From Trifolium pratense (lineage: Eukaryota > Streptophyta > Magnoliopsida > Fabales > Fabaceae), in the NCBI RefSeq assembly GCF_020283565.1, contig NC_060064.1, positions 2,750,001-2,814,000 of the forward strand: a DNA stretch of 64,000 bases. The letters are read 5' to 3'. The notes below the pieces were generated by a model. The model did no database searches and was not told the origin of the DNA. It saw only the letters and a program-made list of their open reading frames with translations. The position numbers and the translations under genes are program-made. Below, in pieces: positions 1 through 12,600 of the stretch. Position 1 is the first letter of the stretch, and each line of letters starts with the position of its first letter.

Positions 1-190
1 TGTAAACATGGAAGGAGGTATTTATGTGAATTTTTGTTTCTCTACTTATTGAATTATATTGTTGTTACTTGTTAGCTTTCTATTTATTCTTTCTCTTATT
101 GTGCTCAAATGCATGATGTCAAGATGTGATTTATCAAAGAAATAATTGATTTGTATCCTAACCTTATGTTGACATTTTCTTAGCATAGTA

Positions 191-304
191 CTCCCGATCT
201 GTCACAAAATATAAGTAAAACTTGTCAGCAAAATTTAGACCGGATACATTAACTTTTGTTGAATCATTTTTGCTTATATTTTGGGACGGAGGGTCGGGAA
301 GGAG
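191..304. mobile_element. Stowaway-type MITE in PDI intron
   Basis: A 114-bp element bounded by TA on both sides (189-190 and 305-306). Its ends are inverted: CTCCC..CTGTCACAAAATATAAG on the left matches the complement of CTTATATTTTGGGACGGAGG..GGGAGG-type sequence on the right. TA target duplication plus the CTCC..GTC(C)CAAAATATAAG terminus is the Tc1/Mariner Stowaway pattern of plants. It lies in the intron just before the first visible exon of the PDI gene. Confidence 0.8.
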
Positions 305-341
305 TATTTGACATCAATATGATAATATATTGTTAATGTAG

Positions 342-1611
342 GTACCAATGTGAAGATACATTCTCTTCCATCAAGTGTGGTAGTTCTCTCACCAGATAAC
401 TTTGATAAGATTGTCTTAGATGAAACAAAAGAAGTTCTGGTGGAGTTCTATGCACCATGGTAAGTATAGATTAATATGATGATTTATTTTATTTCATTTT
501 CAATGTGTTTGAATATTTTGTCTTAACAACTTTATTACTGTCTTTAGGTGTGGTCATTGCAAGGCCCTAGCTTATGTAAGGATGTTCTACTGTCTAAGAC
601 TTCTACCATAGCTTGATGAGTTTCATCTACTTGTGACTATATCAAGGCTGATCCTGATACCGTTTTTACTATTTCATCAGACTTATGAGAAGGTTGCTGC
701 AGCATTTCGGCTAGAGGAAGAAGTTGTCATTGCTAATGTTAATGCGGACGAGTACAAGGATTTGGCTGAGAAGTGAGTGCAGTAACATATTTTATTTGTC
801 TTCTTAATCATGTTTAACAAATGCATTTGCCTAATTTGGCTGATTTGTTAATTCAGATATGGTATTGTTTCCTATCCCACATTGAAGTTTTTTCCAAGGA
901 ACAATAAAACTGGCGAAGATTACGCTGGTGGTCACGATTTGGACGCTTTCGTAACTTTCATTAATGAGAAATGTGGCACCAACCGCGATGAACAGGGTCA
1001 ACTTACTTCTAAAGTTAGTTAAAAATATGTTTACTTGCTAAAAGTGATTAGAATAATATACTCGATAGTCGATAGTTTAATGGACTAATTATTCTTGCTT
1101 TAGGCTGGTATAGTTGAATCTCTAGATACCTTGGTGAAGAAGTTTGTGAGTGCTGACAACGATGAAAAGAAAGCTGTCTTTTCTCGACTTGTAGAGAAAG
1201 TTAATAAGCTTAAGGGTTCCGACCTAAGGTTTGAATGATATCACATTTCATTTTTTGTTCTAGTTTGCTTGAGTTTTATAATTTGAAACGTGGTTTTTCT
1301 GAGCCCTAGTTAATTTCTTTGATAATGTGTCGCGTTCTTTTTTTGTTTCAGCTATGGCAACCTCTACTTGAAACTTGCTAAGACTACTATGGAAAAGGGT
1401 GCAGACTATCCGAAGAACGAGATTCAACGTCTTGAGGGCATGCTTCGAAAGGTAACTTATGAATATCATAAATATAGCAGTAACAACTAATATGTTAATA
1501 TGGACAACTTGTTTGAACACATTTGAAAATTGTCTTTCGATGCAGTCAATAAGTGCAGCAAAGGCAGATGAATTCACCCTCAAGAAGAACATCTTATCTA
1601 CCTTTGTTTGA
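342..1611 (+). CDS. PDIL2-1: Protein disulfide isomerase-like, ERp29-domain type (3' part)
   Basis: Oxidises and isomerises disulfides in the endoplasmic reticulum. Seven exons are visible: 342-459, 548-575, 681-772, 857-1013, 1104-1228, 1352-1451, 1546-1611. They encode 227 residues and a stop; the signal peptide and first thioredoxin domain lie upstream of the window. The second thioredoxin domain has [14 protein letters not shown] with the CGHC redox site split by an intron (W codon across exons 1/2), then [12 protein letters not shown] with the cis-proline. The C-terminal third ([14 protein letters not shown] to [10 protein letters not shown]) is the helical ERp29 domain that separates this subgroup from classical PDI. 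There is no KDEL; this subgroup normally lacks it. Odd point: the residue after CGHCKALA is Tyr, where relatives have Pro. Identity is strong; exact paralogue number is less sure. Confidence 0.9.
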
Positions 1612-2774
1612 TCTTATGATTATAGAATAGTCAATGCTTTCATTAATTTCTATCAGGAGATATGGGCAATTTCTGAGTGTATAGATGCTACAACCCAAGT
1701 TTTCTTATGACCATGCCCTCTAAATTTGATGTAATCTTTTATTCATTTTTTCATTGTTCTTGTACCAAATTGTAAAAATTGAAGCAAATGATTGACTTTC
1801 ATTTGAGGAATCATATTATAAATCTTCTATTAGAATGACTATATGTCCTGTTTAATTTGAGATTATTGTAGTTGCTTGTAATCCTTTGATTGTGACTTTA
1901 GGGAAACCAAATTTATTAATGATGGGCCATCATGGTCCAGGCTTTTTTGGCCCACAGCCCGTGTATGGCTAGATTTGGTTAGAAAAATATGGAGAGTTTC
2001 TTTTGTCGCCCTACGAGTTTATCGTGTGTCATATTTTTACTCACACACAACTTAAGTAGCGGATGTTATAAAATGAGAAATTTGAGGAAAAAATATCGTC
2101 CACTACTTAAATAGCATATGGTATTTGAGAAAATGGTACAACGGCAAAGGAAACTCCCAAAAATATGGGTCCACTATAAAAATTGCTAAGTGAATCTTAA
2201 ATAAATTGGAGAATGAATGAATACTTTGTGGAATAGAAGATGTACCTTTTATACAGCCATTTATCAGTAACAATAGAAGATATGCTATTTATCAGTAACA
2301 ATAAAATGTTGACTATTTTAAAGTTAAAAAAAATAAAAACTTAAGAATCACAAAAACTCCATAAGTATAATGTTAAATATATAATTGTCACATTTTTTTG
2401 CCAAACCAACCAACCAGTATTAGTCTTCTTGTATTTAGTTGTAATGATTGAGAGGTGAAAACGAAAAGACATTAGAAAAAGACGAATAATCAAGTAAGCA
2501 AAAGTGATGTGATTAAGACTAAGATACATGTAGGGAAGGGCATAGAATTGAAACAAGTAAATAATGTTAGAAACCACATGCCATGTTAAAGTCTGTCAAC
2601 ATAATTATAGCATATGAGACTTCATTAACATTGTGGATCAATCAAAAGTGAAAAACTTTGTGGATGAAACAAGTCACATATTGAATCATTGATACATAAT
2701 AATACAACGTGGATTCCCATCAAACACAAAACATCAAATTAGAGCCATGTGTTGTGGTCAGCATTTCCAATTGG

Positions 2775-2807
<33 letters not shown>

Positions 2808-3077
2808 GTCATAGAACCTCTTAGCTTTTTGATGAAAAAATTATTTTTCTTAGTATACATGATAGTTTCATCATATTAATTTCCCAATGCAATATCTATG
2901 GTTACTGCTAAGAAGTGGTAAAATATTGTAGTACTACCCAGTAGAAAAAAAAGCATGAAGTGGACTAGAGTGGATTATGTTCCACTTCAGTGTTTCTTTT
3001 TCAGAACTTTAATGGTATTAACAATTTAACTTCATACTCACTAAGTACTAAAAAAATGTAAGCTACCAAGGGGTTAG
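1612..3077. other. Intergenic: PDI 3' flank and gene-free spacer
   Basis: Holds the PDI 3' UTR with AT-rich stretches, then no credible coding sequence. A run of TC dinucleotides lies near 2775-2804. The facing gene on the minus strand ends at 3078, so the two genes converge. Confidence 0.6.
2775..2804. repeat. (CT)n microsatellite
   Basis: About 15 uninterrupted CT units seen directly. It is likely to be length-polymorphic. Confidence 0.9.
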
Positions 3078-6000
3078 TTAAACAACCAACAAATCAGAAA
3101 CAAATTCATCAATCAAACATTCTAGTATGTCCTCTTCAACCTCTAACCCCTCTTCAAATGTTTCAATGTCAAAGTCAAGCCATTTCCCATATCCACTGCT
3201 CATGTAATTCAGCACAAGCTCATCCACCATTAGCTCTTCCATGTTCCTATAACTCATCATCTCTTTGTACAATTCTTCTGCCAATATGTCCTTCCTCTGA
3301 ATTGATATCACCCATCTAGGCCATGTTTTACACGTTCCAAGAAAAGCTTTTTCACATCTCAACTCTAGACTCTCACTCACATAGTCAAATATAACCTTCC
3401 TTTCAAGCTTAGAGTACTCTTCTTCTCCACAGTATGTTGTTCCTGTACTCTGATTCTCCAACAGATCAAAGAGATTTGGCATTATGACGGTATTAGTCCG
3501 ACCCAAAACGAACTCTTCTGCCATAAACTCTGCATTGCCAAGTATGTTCTTTACATATTCAAGTTCCATGTTACTTGATCTTTTCAAATCTACCATGTTT
3601 GGTGTTCTGATTATTTGTGTGACAGCCACATTGTGTCCCGTAGATACGGAAGAGCTTTGCTCTGACAATGCCACCTCACTTTCAACTGATTCAGATTCAT
3701 TAATCTGGGAAATATTAGACACTTCTTCATCTTGCATGGAAGAATAAATTGTGCTGCCTGAAAATAAGAAGAAACTGATTGGCAAGACAATTTTATATGT
3801 ATAAGTGCTTATGCTAAGGAAAAGCAACAAATTTCTTGGAGTTTTGTTTTCATTAAACATTGATAAGCAATCTATAATTATCAAGTTTGTAATTTCTAAC
3901 ACACAGAAACAGCATAAAGGAAATTTAACAACAAAATTTTGAAAAATAAATAAAAGGCATAGGTTTTGTGAAAGCTGATGCAATGTCTTATGTAGGAAGT
4001 AAAAGGTAGACATGTGAGATTTTGCTTTGAGATCTAAATAAATAAGGCTCATTGGAAGGGAAAGATGAAATTTACCATATGCACTGTCTTCACTATCCAA
4101 GTAACTTTCACTGATAGAAGGAGCTTGAAAAATTGTATCAGTATTGTTGGAATACTGACAGCCTAGATCATTTCCACTTTCATTGTTGTTGCTACAGTTA
4201 GGATCTTCCCTTACTTCTGATATCTGTACAAGTGATTGAGTACTAAGGTAAGTATGTGGACACATCTCAGTTCAAAGATAATCGTAAATTGCAACCTAAG
4301 TTGTAAAACCAGACTCTACAAATGGCACGTGGACTGTCTGAAAAAATTATTCTCTGTAAATTGGAATCAACATATTCTTTTGACTATTTTTAAGTACAAA
4401 GCTAGCAAAATGATATATATCAATAAATACTACTTGAAATGAAGAACATTACAAATGAATCTGAAAATGTTAAAGAAATAATATACCTGCAGTTGCTGAT
4501 TCATGTTAAGCACTGGACCATCACTTGAACCGTATTGATAGTTATGCATTCCATTAAGTTCATCATTGAACATCTCATCTTTGTCTTGAAAACTAGATCT
4601 CAAACCAGTATAAGGCTCCTCCGAGGCTAGGGTACACTGAGGTAAGTTAAGTCTCAATGTCAATTCTTGTAGCTTTTGCTCCAACAGAACACTCAATGCA
4701 TCACTATCTATCATATGTGTCGGAGACAGTGATAATTTTTTGGGATGAAGATTATCACTATGTCCAAGAGACTCAGGCATGCTTCTCCTCAAAGGAGATG
4801 TAAATGTAAATGAAACAACATCATTGCTTTCATTCATGTTAAAAGCATTCTGATCAATACTTCCATCAGTTGTAAAATTGCATTTTATGGACTTGCTTTC
4901 GAAATCATTTCTTGCATGATCAGGACTTCTTACCTCATGAACACCTCTGCTGTTATACTTTTTCTTTTGGGAGATACTATGTGCTTTGGATGGGGGAAAC
5001 TCATTTCGGTTATCGATTGCCCTAGAACTTGACCTTTTAGGCTGAACATTGACATTTGCAGCACCCTTGTTTGTTGCCTTCCTGATTCCATTAGAATTTT
5101 CTGAAGATGAACCTCGCGTTGTTGGCTTATTGAAATCTGTTTTTGAAGCTGATTTACCTTTGGAAGTCATGCTATTTTGCTTCTGATTATTCTGTACCAG
5201 CACATTGCTATTACGGTTTGCACTCGTTTTCTGCGGTAATGCTCGGTTTGTAATTGACTTCTGGCTCCTTGTGAGCTGATTTGACTTTGTCTCATTCTGC
5301 TCTTTCTGCTTCATGTATTTCCTATTTCCGTTTGAAATCAATGTATCTCTGCTTTGAACATTGTTTTTGGTTTGCATAGAACCTGATTTTCCTTTACTTG
5401 ATGAATGACAAGAACCACGTTTCTCAAAATCTCTTGAACTTGAACCCTTGAATGATGATGTACTTTTGTACAAATTAGAGCTCCTCTCACCAGGCTTGCA
5501 ATTTGATGTGTTGCCATTGTTCGGATCGACTAACTTTCTAGACACGGGTGCATATTGTGCAGCTTCCAATCTCTCTTTCAAATCAAGAATTCTCAAGGGA
5601 ACAGATGAAGACTCCCCTGATAGTATTCTATTCCGCATATATGGCTGAGGACTTCCATCAATTATCTTAGCAGCCGCCTCCATTATCTGAACTACATTCT
5701 TCTGAGGCAGATAACCGTTACTCTTGATGGGAGACAATAATCTATTGTGAGTAACTGGAATGGGTTTAGCCGACTTTGGGGGCAACATTTCAGTTTGAAA
5801 TCTCTTCATTTGCCGGTTTTCCATTTTATGTGCCCTTGATTCCATGGCATCCCAAGAAGACTTCTCCGGCCTAAGTGGTGTGTTTAAGTAGTCCGCACGA
5901 CGGAAGTCCTCCATGGAACGAAGAGAACCCTCATTATAATGAGAAGCTCCATGAGAGTTGGAGCTGTATAATGAAGCACCGGAAAGCTCACCGACTTCTG

Positions 6001-7102
6001 AAGTTGGCAGAGAATCCAAACCCATGAGTCTTGCTACTAACCCAGGGGCTTTACTGCCACACCCTTCATCACTACAGACGGATAAGGTGCAGTGAAAATC
6101 ACCACTTGCAATATTACTCGGACTTACTCCATTCTCATCCACCTTTATCTAAAACAATTTTAATAATCAAATCAATAAAAAAAATACAAATTAAAGGAAA
6201 AAAAAAACAGACAGAAAAAAGTGGGAAAAAAATTCACACCCTATTGAATTGTGACTCTGGCAAGGTCTCTAGATTTTCCTTTCCTTGCTTTGAAACGTCT
6301 GCGATTAATGTAACAGAAACATTTAGAATAGGCATAAGAGCAAATCAAACTCAAGCATCTGAAGAATACGGGTGTGTTTGTTTAAGCTTTAAAAAAAATG
6401 ATTTTTTCTTGTAGAGATTTTGAAGAAAATCTAAAGTTACTTTCCATTTGTTTACAATCATAAAAATCTGTTTGTTTTTTTTTCCATTGGCTTCACTTTG
6501 CACATGATTTGTGATTTGAAAAAAAATAGATTTTGAAAAAAGCTATTGAAAAAATAGATTTCATTTTGAAGGAAAAATTGATTTTAAAAAAAATCCGAAA
6601 CAAACACAAGTAAAATAAAAAAGTGATTTTTTTCCTAAAAAATCTAAAACAAACTTGGCCTAATACTAATGGCCTGTTTGGATAAACAGCTTACTAAGTG
6701 TCTATCATATAAGTGCTTATACATAAACTATTTCTATGACAAAAGATAAAATAAAATCAAAATATTTCCATAGAAGCTATAAACTGTTTTCAAAACCTAT
6801 TCTAAAGAGCTTATGGAAATAAGCTAAAACATACTATGGAAAAAGCTAATCTCTCTCAAACAGTCTCGCAGGTGTTTATGTCAGTAGGTCAAGTTAGATA
6901 AATCAATCCAAACAGGTCCTAAATAGGTGGACATGGCAGGCAAAGAATGACAATAAAAAAGAACATTAAAGAGAGACATAACATGATTAACATTACCAGG
7001 TTGTGAGGTTGGATTGTTCCAAACAAGCTTTTTACGAGATTTGGCATTCCAATCAAACAAGCTAAAGAAGCTTCCCTTGGAACGTTTTTTCTCCATACCC
7101 AA
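3078..7102 (-). CDS. TRM/LONGIFOLIA-like protein (VARLMGL motif, DUF4378)
   Basis: Probable member of the TON1-recruiting-motif/LONGIFOLIA family, which links cortical microtubules with cell-shape and division-plane control. Exons on the minus strand: 7102-6997, 6298-6240, 6142-4487, 4223-4076, 3757-3078; they join to 882 aa. The first Met (7102) is followed by a basic stretch (MEKKRSKGSFFSLFDW). The hallmark VARLMGLDSLP is at about residues 91-101. Residues ~200-450 are Ser/Asn/Lys-rich and low in complexity, probably disordered. The C-terminus (~760-882) carries the conserved DUF4378-type block, with ERKVIFDYVSE, a tryptophan pair in the middle and LIDEFVSDLL at the end. Databases often mislabel such proteins as a GPI transferase subunit P-like protein; I see no support for that. 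Binding to TON1 is inferred from the family. Confidence 0.85.
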
Positions 7103-8061
7103 ATCTTATTTTCCTATTATCATAGTTAAACGAAACAATTCATTAGTACCTAACAGTAACACAGAGAGTGAAAAGAAAGAAAAAAAAAACAATTTTTTAC
7201 AACAAAATTCTCTAAACTCGAAAACCCAAATCTGAAATCTAGAAATCAATTTCAAGAATTTGAGAATGAAATGAAACGAAATTGAAAATACTATAGAAAA
7301 TGGTAGTTAATAGAGATTCAAGATCTTACTTACTTACTACCACTGAAACGAGAAACCCTTGACTCAGAAACCTTGAAGAGTGTTCCAAAGACAATTACTA
7401 CTAGAATTGTTGATTGTTCTTGACGAGGTAGTGGTTTTGCGACATTTTCATGAATCACATCAAACACTCATTATCCAATGTACGTGCACAATTTATTATT
7501 GTTCCGCAAATCGAAATAATAATTATTATTTATGGAAAATATTGAAAAGGGTAATCAAAAACACAACTTTTTATTTTGTGCTAATTCATTCACTCACTCT
7601 GTAAATGCGTGTACTGTATTTTTCTCCACGAAAATAGTCAAAGCGAAGAGATCTGTAGAGAGACAGAGAGAGAGAGGTGAAGGAAGGAGTCACTTGGGTC
7701 TTGTGAAGTGAGTGACTGAAATTAATGTCAAATAAACGGTGCACCCTTCTTCGCCCTCCGTTCCAAAATGAATGATATAATTGACTATTTGACGCATCTG
7801 ATGTATAATGTTATTGATTAATATTTTTAATTGTATTATAATAAAAATTATAAAAATTTAATATTTTAAAAATCCTCATCAAAACTCGGACACTTCACTT
7901 TTATTCATCTTAAAAAGTTGAAATTTCTAGTCATTAGATTACCTGACCCAAAAAAAAAAAACCTCATCGAGACGAATCCAACAATATTTTTATATGCTAA
8001 TATTTATTTTTATTTATTGATAGAAAAATATGGTCAAAACAAATATATGTGAATATCAATC

Positions 8062-8205
8062 GTTAGTTGGTTCAGTGGTGATTGACGTTAAACTTGGTAG
8101 GGAAGACCATTGTTCGATCCCCGCAATTGCGATCGAAAGGGGACTGGAACCACTTGATGCCAGAACTTACCTCAAACCAGATTAAACTGATGGTGAAAAT
8201 AATAA
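8062..8205 (+). mobile_element. tRNA-derived SINE-like repeat
   Basis: Begins with TAGTTGGTTCAGTGGTGATT, which resembles a pol III A box. About 50 bases later comes TGTTCGATCCCC, a B box. The 3' part runs into an A-rich tail (AATAATAATAAAAAGAAAA). It has no tRNA cloverleaf or anticodon arm. From memory, similar sequences recur in legume genomes; that was not checked. Confidence 0.55.
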
Positions 8206-9005
8206 TAAAAAGAAAACAATATATACATTATATAGTCATCTAAATCACTCAATTCGAGAGGGATGGAGTAAATAGTAAGTTTTTGTTTAATTTCACGATC
8301 AATGTTTTCAATGGTCGTCTTCTTATTATATACATTATTTTTTAAAAATTGTCATTCTCTAATGTTTTTCTTTAACGTGTGCTTAAAAATACATTTTAAA
8401 AAACTTAAAAAAAATTAAAATTATTGCATTGAAGGGAATGCTATTTATTGTTAAAAATTGTAAAAATTATATATTTTGTAAATACTCATTGAGACAAACA
8501 AAATATCTCATATGTTAATATTTACAGGTATATATTAGTAAAAAAATAAGGTCAAATTAGATCATATGAATAATACATCAAATCAAAAATAAGTCATTTA
8601 TTTTGAACGGAGAAGTATCTTAACCGTTAACTAAAATAAAAAACCGGATAAAGAAAAATAATAATCGTAATCACATCATCACATCACATGATGTACCATG
8701 TTATGTTACAAACGTGACACAAATGACACTGCTCTCGTATGTTACCTGCAGCTAGATTTATATGTGTACTTGTTACCCCTTTAGAATTATAAAATTATTG
8801 GGGCAGTTTTTTATTTTTTTTTTTACATCGAAAGAGAAGATTGCTTCAGAAAATTTAAAGAGAAGATGAATATGTTGCGCAACACAAAAATATTCATTGT
8901 CCAATATTTGTCCAAAACCTTAACATAATGTAATTTTGTATAGAAGACAAGAAAAGAGGTATACGTATGAAATGGAGTAGGAGCCGTTAGCTCTCATTCG
9001 GTTAA

Positions 9006-9180
9006 GGTGTAGTCAATGTATTATAGCAATTTGATTAAAATCAGACGGTTCAGATTTAAAAGTATATATTATTAATTTTTTATAACATTTAAAATTCTAT
9101 TGTTAAATCTAAATTGTTCAATCTTGATCAAATGATCTTGACTTTATTGAATACATGTAGTCAGAGGTATTGACTACACC
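9006..9180. mobile_element. MITE with 12-bp perfect terminal inverted repeats
   Basis: GGTGTAGTCAAT at the left end is mirrored exactly by ATTGACTACACC at the right end, 175 bp apart. The interior is AT-rich and partly self-complementary, with GATTAAAATCAGACGGTTCA facing a TGAAC..TTGATCAAATGATC stretch. The interior resembles sequence at about 12456-12590, so the family has more than one copy here. Confidence 0.65.
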
Positions 9181-10582
9181 CAATCCATGTCCATATACGT
9201 AGGATAATTGTCCAACCATGTTCCTCTCATGTCAGTGACAATTAATTGAAAGATAAGTGCATCAAAATAATTTTTCCGTCACTTGAATTTACGGAATTCA
9301 GTTAAAAACTCATAAATTTGGCCTATAATAAACCGGTCCAAGTGATAAAGATATTGATCGCTGTATTTGGTTAAGATTCGATTTCTGACTCGTGTGTATG
9401 GAAAAAATTCATTTAAGAGGGAAGAACTAACAGTGATCAAAACTTTGTATCAATATCATGATAACAAAAAATAATATTTATGTGACATAGAAGATTATAT
9501 ATTACTGTTAAATGAATTTATAAAACTTGAAGGTGGTCATCGCATTTGTTGGTCCCCCTCTTCTTTTGCCCCTGCGAGCAATCTTATAATTGAAAATAGT
9601 TCTCGAATTATGATTATGTACTCTTCGGTCTTAATATTGCAAGATCTTTATCTCAAGGTTAACCAAATATTACAATTATTTTCTGTTATGGATTGGACTT
9701 CAATTCAGCGTTGAGCTCGACCCATTAATCTCCGAACTTGACCCAATCACACGTTGGCCCAAAGCCTAGGGCCCTTTCCCCCAACAGTCACATAAGTCAG
9801 CCTTTATGTAACATCCGACATCGAAATGATTGATATTTTTATCGCCAATTATGATTTTTCAGTCATTATTCCGATACCATCAATGTTGAGGCTACCAGAT
9901 CAGCCCTCACATTGATGACATTGACTCACGTCGGAGAGACTATATATATGTTTCTCATGCGGAAGGGTGTAATTTTCACTTCTTACCTAAAACGTTTCGT
10001 TTCACACAAAATACTAACTTGGATGTCAGAGTATTTGCGGTTACACCTCTCTCCCACTCTCCACCACAATCATACTTAAGAGGAATTCCACCGATGACGT
10101 CTAAGATCATTTAATTTTCCATATCCAACAATATGTTCCTTTCGTTATTTTGCTTTGATCTCACATGTAAAAAAATAAAATTGAATTGCTAACAATCTCA
10201 TGTAAATGTAAAGAAGGATAAAATTTAATTACCGCTAGAAATGCATTTGTGATAATTTTTCTATCGATCGATCGATCCTAAATATTATGTGCATATAGCA
10301 AGCAAGTTTAATGGTTCATCATATCGAAAGAAAAACATATATCGCAAATATTTATACAGAATGAAATATTACTAATTCAAAAACAAGCAAAAATTCATAT
10401 GATACAAAAAAGAAGACATGCAAGTATAACAGCATTATAATGAACACAAATACTTAATTCAATTTTTTTTTTTTTTTTGTGTGTGGAAAGCTCATCATAT
10501 ATCTTTGAATAATATACAAAGTTAAAAGATAACGATGATTCTCTCATCTCATCCCATGCATCCATTATTTGCACATACATAT

Positions 10583-10909
10583 TTAAATGCTAGTTACAAT
10601 TTTGATGCATTTAATCTTAAACCACCGAAGCCCTTTTTTCATAGAATGTTTAAACTTAGCTTCAGCCGCATAAAGCTTGTAACTAGCCACTCTTCTCTTT
10701 CTTTTCCTCTCAGGATCATTCCACCATGATGGTTTCTTTGTCTTCACCACAGTTTGTTCTCGCGGCGTCTCATAATTATAATTAGATTGCAAAGATGGAG
10801 AGTTAACACTCCTCCCAACTGTCAAATTTTTGTTATTGGTGCTTCTCGCACTCACATTACGTACGGTGGCACCAGCTGATCGAGCTAGTTGGAATTGGAT
10901 CCCCTCCAT
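10583..10909 (-). CDS. DUF3511-domain protein, small and basic
   Basis: A single-exon 108-aa protein. The C-terminal half holds the DUF3511 signature KKPSWWNDPERKRKRRVASY followed by KLYAAEAKFKHSMKKGLRWF. This is a Trp-Trp-Asn-Asp-Pro core, then a strongly basic helix. The N-terminal half is Ser/Asn-rich and poorly conserved. The family is plant-specific and has no established biochemical role; the Lys/Arg content would allow nuclear entry or nucleic-acid binding, but that is inference. Length fits the family (about 100-130 aa). The start MEGIQFQLARS is the only in-frame Met before the domain. It is flanked on both sides by repeats, with no close neighbour. Confidence 0.85.
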   Translation of the reverse strand: MEGIQFQLARSAGATVRNVSARSTNNKNLTVGRSVNSPSLQSNYNYETPREQTVVKTKKPSWWNDPERKRKRRVASYKLYAAEAKFKHSMKKGLRWFKIKCIKIVTSI

Positions 10910-11481
10910 CTTTCAACCTTATGTTTTTATAGTTATATTTTTCTTTTGGTGTTCAATTGCCTCTCTTTCTCCCTCTTCCTTCTATCTGCCTTAGGCAGTA
11001 GAAGAGAGAGGAAGAGAGGAAATTAAAATCCAGGGTCTAAAATGTTAGGAATATTTTATACGTGTGTTTCGATTAGGAAAATAATGAAATGGTGGTTAAA
11101 GGGAGGGACATCTTCCTTAACCTAGAATAAGAGTGAAAACAAAACATACAACTCATGATCATCATCATGCCATGTTTGATTTTGTTTTCAACATATTTAG
11201 CCGTAATACGCGCCACCACTAAATAATTAGCTCTTAATTTAAACTACCAACAACCTAATTATAGTTTTTTTAACCAACCTAATTATAGTTTGTCCATAAT
11301 ATAATTATTAATTATCACTTTTTTTTTAATTAGCAAAGTTTTATTGATCGAATACGAGCAAGCTAGCAAAATATGTGAAAAGCAACTCCAAAAAACAATG
11401 AATTAAAAAATTAATGAAATTATCATAATTCATACACATGCATGAATAACTTAAATAGGAGTATATTGATAGTCATAGTGT

Positions 11482-11484
11482 ATG

Positions 11485-11579
<95 letters not shown>

Positions 11580-11580
11580 A
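11482..11580. repeat. (AT)n/(GT)n compound microsatellite
   Basis: About 40 TA units followed by about 7 TG units. Prone to slippage and assembly error. Confidence 0.95.
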
Positions 11581-12181
11581 CCTTTTCACTTGGGACAAAA
11601 AAACCTTGACATTTAGTTATTTTACACTAGAAAATTTAGGGTTAGTTAGGTAAATTTTATTAAATGTTGGTGCACTCATTTGCTAATTTACACCCACTTA
11701 ATTATAAATATATGCAATCTAAATAAACAACATAGGAAATCAAAAAATGACAACTTAAGAAAACATGTTACTCAACTTTGAAAATGTGCATCTTGCTAAC
11801 TTAGATCTTCATGTTAAAACATTGAATCAGTTTTACTAAACCACCCTTAGCTTGAAACTATATTAAAATAGTAAAAAAATGGTGTTTTGGTCTAAAGTGA
11901 AAAGGTACACCTTGCTAACTTAGTTACTTAATCATTTCACTTTTCAAAAGTTCATGTGATTTTCAAGGCATAAATCACTTTTCAAAGGGTAATATAGTAA
12001 ATTTAACTCATGTTTTGCATTAAATCAAGAAAATTAACTACATTTAACTAAATTTCTTAAACACCGCGTAAACAATTATTTTTTCTTATATTTGTGTCCG
12101 GAGGGAGTATTGTACTTAGAGCAAGACTTCCATAATCATGTGATCATATAAAAATAATCATCGATAATTTTCTAAACCCAC

Positions 12182-12300
12182 TTGGGTTGGTGCATTGGTA
12201 TTGACTTGGGACCTGGAAGCGTGCCTCTCTTGAGGTCTGAGGTTCGATTCTTTCTAGCTAGTATCAATTTGGGTGAGTTAATTTAACTTCTTAAAAAAAA
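12182..12300 (+). mobile_element. SINE-like repeat with B box and A tail
   Basis: TTGGTGCATTGGTATTGACTTGG resembles an A box. GGTTCGATTC at 12241-12250 is a B box, and the copy ends in an A8 run. It differs in sequence from the SINE-like copy at 8062, so it is another family. Confidence 0.5.
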
Positions 12301-12600
12301 ATCATCGATAAATTTTTTGCAATTTTCCAAAGTAGGAGGAACTTGAAACCCGCTTACCTAGGACCACAAAAGGACAATGACATAATGGGACTGAGTCCAT
12401 AATTAATAGGTTTAGTAAGGCAAAATGGATTTAGAGCAGTCGATTTGATGCAGTTAAGATGTAATCACTCGATTAAAAGTAAAACTGACCGATTAAAATC
12501 AAATGATTCAAATTTTGATTTTTAAAATATTAAAATTCTAATCTTAAATTTAAACCGTCCGATCTTTAATCGAATGATCTTATAAATGAAACTTTAGAGG

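Larger units (their letters stand above)
7103..10582. other. Intergenic: TRM promoter side and repeats
   Basis: Starts with the 5' flank of the TRM gene, including a GA-rich stretch near 7650-7680 that fits its 5' UTR or promoter. The rest is AT-rich, with a one-ended Stowaway-like terminus near 7756, a SINE-like repeat, a MITE at 9006 and a possible LTR-like piece near 9680-10135. No convincing gene. Confidence 0.5.

Noticed and set aside
3484..3747. 87-codon open frame on the plus strand inside the TRM gene
   Set aside because: Antisense shadow of the last TRM exon; no motif or start context.
3078..7102. Naming the TRM gene a GPI N-acetylglucosaminyltransferase subunit P
   Set aside because: The protein lacks the membrane segments of that subunit; VARLMGL and DUF4378 fit the TRM/LONGIFOLIA family.
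8062..8205. Possible tRNA gene
   Set aside because: A and B boxes are present, but no cloverleaf or anticodon arm can be folded; fits a SINE.
9682..10131. Possible solo LTR (TGTTATGGAT ... ATATCCAACA)
   Set aside because: Ends pair only weakly, and no 5-bp target duplication is visible; left as unassigned repeat-like sequence.
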